Shown in pieces: positions 54,066 to 64,000 of a stretch of 64,000 nucleotides of DNA. The stretch's first letter is position 1. Each line of letters starts with the position of its first letter. This DNA is from Mesostigma viride (taxonomy: Eukaryota; Streptophyta; Mesostigmatophyceae; Mesostigmatales; Mesostigmataceae), in the NCBI GenBank assembly GCA_009746045.1, contig RPFO01000392.1, positions 3,032,103 through 3,096,102 on the forward strand, read 5' to 3'. The translations under genes were made by a program, and so were the position numbers. The notes below the pieces were generated by a model. It was given only the letters and a program-made list of their open reading frames with translations. It searched no databases and had not been told where the DNA came from.

Positions 54066-54325
54066 GACCAAGGAGGGGGAGACCGGGGCGCCCGAGCCCC
54101 CCGCAGCCGGGTCGCCCACCTCCGCAAGAAGGGCCGCAAGCCGAGAGGACCGCCGAGGCGCCAACCGGGGAGCGGGGGAGCCGTTGGGCGAAGGGGGTCG
54201 TGGGTCGTCCATGAACAATCAGGGCAGGCGTGGCAGCCACCGAGGGGGGGGCGGGGGGTGTGGGGGGCGGAGCCCCCCACGCGGGGGGTTTGGGGGGCGG
54301 CAGCCCCCCAACGCGCTGCGGTCGC

Positions 54326-57300
54326 GGTACCGCCTGCCGTCCGGCACTTTGAAGCCCGCCGGTGCTATAATTCCTATCGTCCACGCATGTTTTCCCCTGC
54401 CTCAAACCGCACGTTGCATTTAAATCTGGAGCCCAAAATTCACTGAAAACGTGTGCCAGCCGGTAGCAAACTGGGCCAAGCTGCCACGGAATGGTGGTAC
54501 CGCCTGCCGTCCGGCACTTTGAAGCCCGCCGGTGCTATAATTCCTATCGTCCACGCATGTTTTCCCCTGCCTCAAACCGCACGTTGCATTTAAATCTGGA
54601 GCCCAAAATTCACTGAAAACGTGTGCCAGCCGGTAGCAAACTGGGCCAAGCTGCCACGGAATGGTGGTACCGCCTGCCGTCCGGCACTTTGAAGCCCGCC
54701 GGTGCTATAATTCCTATCGTCCACGCATGTTTTCCCCTGCCTCAAACCGCACGTTGCATTTAAATCTGGAGCCCAAAATTCACTGAAAACGTGTGCCAGC
54801 CGGTAGCAAACTGGGCCAAGCTGCCACGGAATGGTGGTACCGCCTGCCGTCCGGCACTTTGAAGCCCGCCGGTGCTATAATTCCTATCGTCCACGCATGT
54901 TTTCCCCTGCCTCAAACCGCACGTTGCATTTAAATCTGGAGCCCAAAATTCACTGAAAACGTGTGCCAGCCGGTAGCAAACTGGGCCAAGCTGCCACGGA
55001 ATGGTGGTACCGCCTGCCGTCCGGCACTTTGAAGCCCGCCGGTGCTATAATTCCTATCGTCCACGCATGTTTTCCCCTGCCTCAAACCGCACGTTGCATT
55101 TAAATCTGGAGCCCAAAATTCACTGAAAACGTGTGCCAGCCGGTAGCAAACTGGGCCAAGCTGCCACGGAATGGTGGTACCGCCTGCCGTCCGGCACTTT
55201 GAAGCCCGCCGGTGCTATAATTCCTATCGTCCACGCATGTTTTCCCCTGCCTCAAACCGCACGTTGCATTTAAATCTGGAGCCCAAAATTCACTGAAAAC
55301 GTGTGCCAGCCGGTAGCAAACTGGGCCAAGCTGCCACGGAATGGTGGTACCGCCTGCCGTCCGGCACTTTGAAGCCCGCCGGTGCTATAATTCCTATCGT
55401 CCACGCATGTTTTCCCCTGCCTCAAACCGCACGTTGCATTTAAATCTGGAGCCCAAAATTCACTGAAAACGTGTGCCAGCCGGTAGCAAACTGGGCCAAG
55501 CTGCCACGGAATGGTGGTACCGCCTGCCGTCCGGCACTTTGAAGCCCGCCGGTGCTATAATTCCTATCGTCCACGCATGTTTTCCCCTGCCTCAAACCGC
55601 ACGTTGCATTTAAATCTGGAGCCCAAAATTCACTGAAAACGTGTGCCAGCCGGTAGCAAACTGGGCCAAGCTGCCACGGAATGGTGGTACCGCCTGCCGT
55701 CCGGCACTTTGAAGCCCGCCGGTGCTATAATTCCTATCGTCCACGCATGTTTTCCCCTGCCTCAAACCGCACGTTGCATTTAAATCTGGAGCCCAAAATT
55801 CACTGAAAACGTGTGCCAGCCGGTAGCAAACTGGGCCAAGCTGCCACGGAATGGTGGTACCGCCTGCCGTCCGGCACTTTGAAGCCCGCCGGTGCTATAA
55901 TTCCTATCGTCCACGCATGTTTTCCCCTGCCTCAAACCGCACGTTGCATTTAAATCTGGAGCCCAAAATTCACTGAAAACGTGTGCCAGCCGGTAGCAAA
56001 CTGGGCCAAGCTGCCACGGAATGGTGGTACCGCCTGCCGTCCGGCACTTTGAAGCCCGCCGGTGCTATAATTCCTATCGTCCACGCATGTTTTCCCCTGC
56101 CTCAAACCGCACGTTGCATTTAAATCTGGAGCCCAAAATTCACTGAAAACGTGTGCCAGCCGGTAGCAAACTGGGCCAAGCTGCCACGGAATGGTGGTAC
56201 CGCCTGCCGTCCGGCACTTTGAAGCCCGCCGGTGCTATAATTCCTATCGTCCACGCATGTTTTCCCCTGCCTCAAACCGCACGTTGCATTTAAATCTGGA
56301 GCCCAAAATTCACTGAAAACGTGTGCCAGCCGGTAGCAAACTGGGCCAAGCTGCCACGGAATGGTGGTACCGCCTGCCGTCCGGCACTTTGAAGCCCGCC
56401 GGTGCTATAATTCCTATCGTCCACGCATGTTTTCCCCTGCCTCAAACCGCACGTTGCATTTAAATCTGGAGCCCAAAATTCACTGAAAACGTGTGCCAGC
56501 CGGTAGCAAACTGGGCCAAGCTGCCACGGAATGGTGGTACCGCCTGCCGTCCGGCACTTTGAAGCCCGCCGGTGCTATAATTCCTATCGTCCACGCATGT
56601 TTTCCCCTGCCTCAAACCGCACGTTGCATTTAAATCTGGAGCCCAAAATTCACTGAAAACGTGTGCCAGCCGGTAGCAAACTGGGCCAAGCTGCCACGGA
56701 ATGGTGGTACCGCCTGCCGTCCGGCACTTTGAAGCCCGCCGGTGCTATAATTCCTATCGTCCACGCATGTTTTCCCCTGCCTCAAACCGCACGTTGCATT
56801 TAAATCTGGAGCCCAAAATTCACTGAAAACGTGTGCCAGCCGGTAGCAAACTGGGCCAAGCTGCCACGGAATGGTGGTACCGCCTGCCGTCCGGCACTTT
56901 GAAGCCCGCCGGTGCTATAATTCCTATCGTCCACGCATGTTTTCCCCTGCCTCAAACCGCACGTTGCATTTAAATCTGGAGCCCAAAATTCACTGAAAAC
57001 GTGTGCCAGCCGGTAGCAAACTGGGCCAAGCTGCCACGGAATGGTGGTACCGCCTGCCGTCCGGCACTTTGAAGCCCGCCGGTGCTATAATTCCTATCGT
57101 CCACGCATGTTTTCCCCTGCCTCAAACCGCACGTTGCATTTAAATCTGGAGCCCAAAATTCACTGAAAACGTGTGCCAGCCGGTAGCAAACTGGGCCAAG
57201 CTGCCACGGAATGGTGGTACCGCCTGCCGTCCGGCACTTTGAAGCCCGCCGGTGCTATAATTCCTATCGTCCACGCATGTTTTCCCCTGCCTCAAACCGC

Positions 57301-60300
57301 ACGTTGCATTTAAATCTGGAGCCCAAAATTCACTGAAAACGTGTGCCAGCCGGTAGCAAACTGGGCCAAGCTGCCACGGAATGGTGGTACCGCCTGCCGT
57401 CCGGCACTTTGAAGCCCGCCGGTGCTATAATTCCTATCGTCCACGCATGTTTTCCCCTGCCTCAAACCGCACGTTGCATTTAAATCTGGAGCCCAAAATT
57501 CACTGAAAACGTGTGCCAGCCGGTAGCAAACTGGGCCAAGCTGCCACGGAATGGTGGTACCGCCTGCCGTCCGGCACTTTGAAGCCCGCCGGTGCTATAA
57601 TTCCTATCGTCCACGCATGTTTTCCCCTGCCTCAAACCGCACGTTGCATTTAAATCTGGAGCCCAAAATTCACTGAAAACGTGTGCCAGCCGGTAGCAAA
57701 CTGGGCCAAGCTGCCACGGAATGGTGGTACCGCCTGCCGTCCGGCACTTTGAAGCCCGCCGGTGCTATAATTCCTATCGTCCACGCATGTTTTCCCCTGC
57801 CTCAAACCGCACGTTGCATTTAAATCTGGAGCCCAAAATTCACTGAAAACGTGTGCCAGCCGGTAGCAAACTGGGCCAAGCTGCCACGGAATGGTGGTAC
57901 CGCCTGCCGTCCGGCACTTTGAAGCCCGCCGGTGCTATAATTCCTATCGTCCACGCATGTTTTCCCCTGCCTCAAACCGCACGTTGCATTTAAATCTGGA
58001 GCCCAAAATTCACTGAAAACGTGTGCCAGCCGGTAGCAAACTGGGCCAAGCTGCCACGGAATGGTGGTACCGCCTGCCGTCCGGCACTTTGAAGCCCGCC
58101 GGTGCTATAATTCCTATCGTCCACGCATGTTTTCCCCTGCCTCAAACCGCACGTTGCATTTAAATCTGGAGCCCAAAATTCACTGAAAACGTGTGCCAGC
58201 CGGTAGCAAACTGGGCCAAGCTGCCACGGAATGGTGGTACCGCCTGCCGTCCGGCACTTTGAAGCCCGCCGGTGCTATAATTCCTATCGTCCACGCATGT
58301 TTTCCCCTGCCTCAAACCGCACGTTGCATTTAAATCTGGAGCCCAAAATTCACTGAAAACGTGTGCCAGCCGGTAGCAAACTGGGCCAAGCTGCCACGGA
58401 ATGGTGGTACCGCCTGCCGTCCGGCACTTTGAAGCCCGCCGGTGCTATAATTCCTATCGTCCACGCATGTTTTCCCCTGCCTCAAACCGCACGTTGCATT
58501 TAAATCTGGAGCCCAAAATTCACTGAAAACGTGTGCCAGCCGGTAGCAAACTGGGCCAAGCTGCCACGGAATGGTGGTACCGCCTGCCGTCCGGCACTTT
58601 GAAGCCCGCCGGTGCTATAATTCCTATCGTCCACGCATGTTTTCCCCTGCCTCAAACCGCACGTTGCATTTAAATCTGGAGCCCAAAATTCACTGAAAAC
58701 GTGTGCCAGCCGGTAGCAAACTGGGCCAAGCTGCCACGGAATGGTGGTACCGCCTGCCGTCCGGCACTTTGAAGCCCGCCGGTGCTATAATTCCTATCGT
58801 CCACGCATGTTTTCCCCTGCCTCAAACCGCACGTTGCATTTAAATCTGGAGCCCAAAATTCACTGAAAACGTGTGCCAGCCGGTAGCAAACTGGGCCAAG
58901 CTGCCACGGAATGGTGGTACCGCCTGCCGTCCGGCACTTTGAAGCCCGCCGGTGCTATAATTCCTATCGTCCACGCATGTTTTCCCCTGCCTCAAACCGC
59001 ACGTTGCATTTAAATCTGGAGCCCAAAATTCACTGAAAACGTGTGCCAGCCGGTAGCAAACTGGGCCAAGCTGCCACGGAATGGTGGTACCGCCTGCCGT
59101 CCGGCACTTTGAAGCCCGCCGGTGCTATAATTCCTATCGTCCACGCATGTTTTCCCCTGCCTCAAACCGCACGTTGCATTTAAATCTGGAGCCCAAAATT
59201 CACTGAAAACGTGTGCCAGCCGGTAGCAAACTGGGCCAAGCTGCCACGGAATGGTGGTACCGCCTGCCGTCCGGCACTTTGAAGCCCGCCGGTGCTATAA
59301 TTCCTATCGTCCACGCATGTTTTCCCCTGCCTCAAACCGCACGTTGCATTTAAATCTGGAGCCCAAAATTCACTGAAAACGTGTGCCAGCCGGTAGCAAA
59401 CTGGGCCAAGCTGCCACGGAATGGTGGTACCGCCTGCCGTCCGGCACTTTGAAGCCCGCCGGTGCTATAATTCCTATCGTCCACGCATGTTTTCCCCTGC
59501 CTCAAACCGCACGTTGCATTTAAATCTGGAGCCCAAAATTCACTGAAAACGTGTGCCAGCCGGTAGCAAACTGGGCCAAGCTGCCACGGAATGGTGGTAC
59601 CGCCTGCCGTCCGGCACTTTGAAGCCCGCCGGTGCTATAATTCCTATCGTCCACGCATGTTTTCCCCTGCCTCAAACCGCACGTTGCATTTAAATCTGGA
59701 GCCCAAAATTCACTGAAAACGTGTGCCAGCCGGTAGCAAACTGGGCCAAGCTGCCACGGAATGGTGGTACCGCCTGCCGTCCGGCACTTTGAAGCCCGCC
59801 GGTGCTATAATTCCTATCGTCCACGCATGTTTTCCCCTGCCTCAAACCGCACGTTGCATTTAAATCTGGAGCCCAAAATTCACTGAAAACGTGTGCCAGC
59901 CGGTAGCAAACTGGGCCAAGCTGCCACGGAATGGTGGTACCGCCTGCCGTCCGGCACTTTGAAGCCCGCCGGTGCTATAATTCCTATCGTCCACGCATGT
60001 TTTCCCCTGCCTCAAACCGCACGTTGCATTTAAATCTGGAGCCCAAAATTCACTGAAAACGTGTGCCAGCCGGTAGCAAACTGGGCCAAGCTGCCACGGA
60101 ATGGTGGTACCGCCTGCCGTCCGGCACTTTGAAGCCCGCCGGTGCTATAATTCCTATCGTCCACGCATGTTTTCCCCTGCCTCAAACCGCACGTTGCATT
60201 TAAATCTGGAGCCCAAAATTCACTGAAAACGTGTGCCAGCCGGTAGCAAACTGGGCCAAGCTGCCACGGAATGGTGGTACCGCCTGCCGTCCGGCACTTT

Positions 60301-63300
60301 GAAGCCCGCCGGTGCTATAATTCCTATCGTCCACGCATGTTTTCCCCTGCCTCAAACCGCACGTTGCATTTAAATCTGGAGCCCAAAATTCACTGAAAAC
60401 GTGTGCCAGCCGGTAGCAAACTGGGCCAAGCTGCCACGGAATGGTGGTACCGCCTGCCGTCCGGCACTTTGAAGCCCGCCGGTGCTATAATTCCTATCGT
60501 CCACGCATGTTTTCCCCTGCCTCAAACCGCACGTTGCATTTAAATCTGGAGCCCAAAATTCACTGAAAACGTGTGCCAGCCGGTAGCAAACTGGGCCAAG
60601 CTGCCACGGAATGGTGGTACCGCCTGCCGTCCGGCACTTTGAAGCCCGCCGGTGCTATAATTCCTATCGTCCACGCATGTTTTCCCCTGCCTCAAACCGC
60701 ACGTTGCATTTAAATCTGGAGCCCAAAATTCACTGAAAACGTGTGCCAGCCGGTAGCAAACTGGGCCAAGCTGCCACGGAATGGTGGTACCGCCTGCCGT
60801 CCGGCACTTTGAAGCCCGCCGGTGCTATAATTCCTATCGTCCACGCATGTTTTCCCCTGCCTCAAACCGCACGTTGCATTTAAATCTGGAGCCCAAAATT
60901 CACTGAAAACGTGTGCCAGCCGGTAGCAAACTGGGCCAAGCTGCCACGGAATGGTGGTACCGCCTGCCGTCCGGCACTTTGAAGCCCGCCGGTGCTATAA
61001 TTCCTATCGTCCACGCATGTTTTCCCCTGCCTCAAACCGCACGTTGCATTTAAATCTGGAGCCCAAAATTCACTGAAAACGTGTGCCAGCCGGTAGCAAA
61101 CTGGGCCAAGCTGCCACGGAATGGTGGTACCGCCTGCCGTCCGGCACTTTGAAGCCCGCCGGTGCTATAATTCCTATCGTCCACGCATGTTTTCCCCTGC
61201 CTCAAACCGCACGTTGCATTTAAATCTGGAGCCCAAAATTCACTGAAAACGTGTGCCAGCCGGTAGCAAACTGGGCCAAGCTGCCACGGAATGGTGGTAC
61301 CGCCTGCCGTCCGGCACTTTGAAGCCCGCCGGTGCTATAATTCCTATCGTCCACGCATGTTTTCCCCTGCCTCAAACCGCACGTTGCATTTAAATCTGGA
61401 GCCCAAAATTCACTGAAAACGTGTGCCAGCCGGTAGCAAACTGGGCCAAGCTGCCACGGAATGGTGGTACCGCCTGCCGTCCGGCACTTTGAAGCCCGCC
61501 GGTGCTATAATTCCTATCGTCCACGCATGTTTTCCCCTGCCTCAAACCGCACGTTGCATTTAAATCTGGAGCCCAAAATTCACTGAAAACGTGTGCCAGC
61601 CGGTAGCAAACTGGGCCAAGCTGCCACGGAATGGTGGTACCGCCTGCCGTCCGGCACTTTGAAGCCCGCCGGTGCTATAATTCCTATCGTCCACGCATGT
61701 TTTCCCCTGCCTCAAACCGCACGTTGCATTTAAATCTGGAGCCCAAAATTCACTGAAAACGTGTGCCAGCCGGTAGCAAACTGGGCCAAGCTGCCACGGA
61801 ATGGTGGTACCGCCTGCCGTCCGGCACTTTGAAGCCCGCCGGTGCTATAATTCCTATCGTCCACGCATGTTTTCCCCTGCCTCAAACCGCACGTTGCATT
61901 TAAATCTGGAGCCCAAAATTCACTGAAAACGTGTGCCAGCCGGTAGCAAACTGGGCCAAGCTGCCACGGAATGGTGGTACCGCCTGCCGTCCGGCACTTT
62001 GAAGCCCGCCGGTGCTATAATTCCTATCGTCCACGCATGTTTTCCCCTGCCTCAAACCGCACGTTGCATTTAAATCTGGAGCCCAAAATTCACTGAAAAC
62101 GTGTGCCAGCCGGTAGCAAACTGGGCCAAGCTGCCACGGAATGGTGGTACCGCCTGCCGTCCGGCACTTTGAAGCCCGCCGGTGCTATAATTCCTATCGT
62201 CCACGCATGTTTTCCCCTGCCTCAAACCGCACGTTGCATTTAAATCTGGAGCCCAAAATTCACTGAAAACGTGTGCCAGCCGGTAGCAAACTGGGCCAAG
62301 CTGCCACGGAATGGTGGTACCGCCTGCCGTCCGGCACTTTGAAGCCCGCCGGTGCTATAATTCCTATCGTCCACGCATGTTTTCCCCTGCCTCAAACCGC
62401 ACGTTGCATTTAAATCTGGAGCCCAAAATTCACTGAAAACGTGTGCCAGCCGGTAGCAAACTGGGCCAAGCTGCCACGGAATGGTGGTACCGCCTGCCGT
62501 CCGGCACTTTGAAGCCCGCCGGTGCTATAATTCCTATCGTCCACGCATGTTTTCCCCTGCCTCAAACCGCACGTTGCATTTAAATCTGGAGCCCAAAATT
62601 CACTGAAAACGTGTGCCAGCCGGTAGCAAACTGGGCCAAGCTGCCACGGAATGGTGGTACCGCCTGCCGTCCGGCACTTTGAAGCCCGCCGGTGCTATAA
62701 TTCCTATCGTCCACGCATGTTTTCCCCTGCCTCAAACCGCACGTTGCATTTAAATCTGGAGCCCAAAATTCACTGAAAACGTGTGCCAGCCGGTAGCAAA
62801 CTGGGCCAAGCTGCCACGGAATGGTGGTACCGCCTGCCGTCCGGCACTTTGAAGCCCGCCGGTGCTATAATTCCTATCGTCCACGCATGTTTTCCCCTGC
62901 CTCAAACCGCACGTTGCATTTAAATCTGGAGCCCAAAATTCACTGAAAACGTGTGCCAGCCGGTAGCAAACTGGGCCAAGCTGCCACGGAATGGTGGTAC
63001 CGCCTGCCGTCCGGCACTTTGAAGCCCGCCGGTGCTATAATTCCTATCGTCCACGCATGTTTTCCCCTGCCTCAAACCGCACGTTGCATTTAAATCTGGA
63101 GCCCAAAATTCACTGAAAACGTGTGCCAGCCGGTAGCAAACTGGGCCAAGCTGCCACGGAATGGTGGTACCGCCTGCCGTCCGGCACTTTGAAGCCCGCC
63201 GGTGCTATAATTCCTATCGTCCACGCATGTTTTCCCCTGCCTCAAACCGCACGTTGCATTTAAATCTGGAGCCCAAAATTCACTGAAAACGTGTGCCAGC

Positions 63301-64000
63301 CGGTAGCAAACTGGGCCAAGCTGCCACGGAATGGTGGTACCGCCTGCCGTCCGGCACTTTGAAGCCCGCCGGTGCTATAATTCCTATCGTCCACGCATGT
63401 TTTCCCCTGCCTCAAACCGCACGTTGCATTTAAATCTGGAGCCCAAAATTCACTGAAAACGTGTGCCAGCCGGTAGCAAACTGGGCCAAGCTGCCACGGA
63501 ATGGTGGTACCGCCTGCCGTCCGGCACTTTGAAGCCCGCCGGTGCTATAATTCCTATCGTCCACGCATGTTTTCCCCTGCCTCAAACCGCACGTTGCATT
63601 TAAATCTGGAGCCCAAAATTCACTGAAAACGTGTGCCAGCCGGTAGCAAACTGGGCCAAGCTGCCACGGAATGGTGGTACCGCCTGCCGTCCGGCACTTT
63701 GAAGCCCGCCGGTGCTATAATTCCTATCGTCCACGCATGTTTTCCCCTGCCTCAAACCGCACGTTGCATTTAAATCTGGAGCCCAAAATTCACTGAAAAC
63801 GTGTGCCAGCCGGTAGCAAACTGGGCCAAGCTGCCACGGAATGGTGGTAGGTCCGCCGCCGTCCGGCACTTTGAAGCCCGCCGGTGCTATAATTCCTATC
63901 GTCCACGCATGTTTTCCCCTGCCTCAAACCGCACGTTGCATTTAAATCTGGAGCCCAAAATTCACTGAAAACGTTGTTAGCCGCCGGTTAGCGAAACTGG
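54326..64000. repeat. 170-bp satellite array, 56 units plus variant edge copy
   Basis: Units start at ggtaccgcctgccgtccggc. The first begins at 54326 and the variant one at 63846, exactly 56 x 170 bp later. I saw no substitution or indel among the 56 units by eye. Each contains tgctataattcc and gcatttaaatctgg. The last copy (63846-64000) has an insertion near its start (ggtaggtccgccgcc) and changes near the window end (gttgttagccgccgg). No real gene lies within the array. Confidence 0.98.

Larger units (their letters stand above)
51219..54218 (-). pseudogene. N-terminal part of the retroelement polyprotein, frameshifted
   Basis: Coding signal moves through all three frames. From ATG 54218 a PHD finger is encoded; a second frame covers about 53700-53430, a third about 53430-52850, the RING finger lies in another frame near 52770-52650, and from about 52260 to 51219 one frame gives Cys/His fingers (MSCYRCPEAHC, then QHARAC) and a pre-RT region ending EWLAGARLLALLKG. 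Breaks sit near G runs at 53393-53398, 52821-52827 and 51211-51218. The middle segment (53430-52850) has no recognised domain. Confidence 0.7.
48770..54325 (-). mobile_element. Non-LTR retroelement with restriction-like endonuclease
   Basis: Read on the minus strand: GC-rich leader (54219-54325), PHD finger, unassigned middle, RING-H2 finger, Cys/His finger region, reverse transcriptase, CCHC knuckle, restriction-like endonuclease, then a short AT-rich 3' end (about 48900-49053). This is the R2/NeSL/Utopia-type layout, in which the endonuclease lies downstream of the polymerase. The 5' boundary abuts the satellite at 54326; the 3' boundary is an estimate because no poly(A) or target duplication was found. 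Confidence 0.8.

Noticed and set aside
63600-63869. 89-codon minus-strand ORF at the satellite edge
   Set aside because: It is open only because the variant last copy supplies a start codon; satellite units carry no conserved coding signal.

Overview
The window is nuclear DNA of a GC-rich eukaryote. Two intron-rich genes have GT-AG introns (one GC-AG), retrotransposons and satellite DNA surround them, and there are no bacterial-style operons. A unicellular alga, probably green, fits best: exons are very GC-rich, a TGTAA motif lies just after the kinase gene, and the kinase carries FixL-type PAS domains like those known from green algae. The species cannot be named from this sequence.

Positions 1-23.3 kb hold one minus-strand gene of at least 24 exons. 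Its exons join in phase into about 1,853 codons of almost pure coiled coil. Most introns carry a private minisatellite. From 23.6 to 25.1 kb there is a minisatellite of about 28 copies of 52-53 bp. From 25.1 to 28.5 kb there is lower-GC spacer with one Tc1/mariner-like MITE. From 28.5 to 37.0 kb lies a divergent plus-strand gene of 8 coding exons (885 aa): three PAS domains, a CAMKL/SnRK-type Ser/Thr kinase and a UBA-like segment. PAS1, and partly PAS2, keep the haem-pocket residues of FixL, so the product may be a gas-responsive kinase.

Positions 38.5-46.2 kb are a nest of LINE-like elements. There is a complete ORF1-only element with target-site duplication, inserted into an inverted LINE 3' end; a second LINE 3' end facing it, forming a fold-back; a 5'-truncated ORF1-only copy with a 12-bp duplication; and a frameshifted reverse-transcriptase copy. 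Diverged 3' tails of the ORF1-only family also lie inside the kinase gene (29.6 kb) and after it (37.7 kb).

Positions 46.2-48.8 kb have no recognised gene. Positions 48.8-54.3 kb hold a minus-strand retroelement with a restriction-like endonuclease, whose upstream region encodes a PHD finger and a RING-H2 finger; several frameshifts, three of them next to G runs, break the reading frame. Its 5' side abuts a strikingly uniform 170-bp satellite array (56 units) that runs to the end of the window.

A recurring feature of both host genes is that tandem repeats begin exactly at exon-intron borders, copying the exon end together with the splice site.
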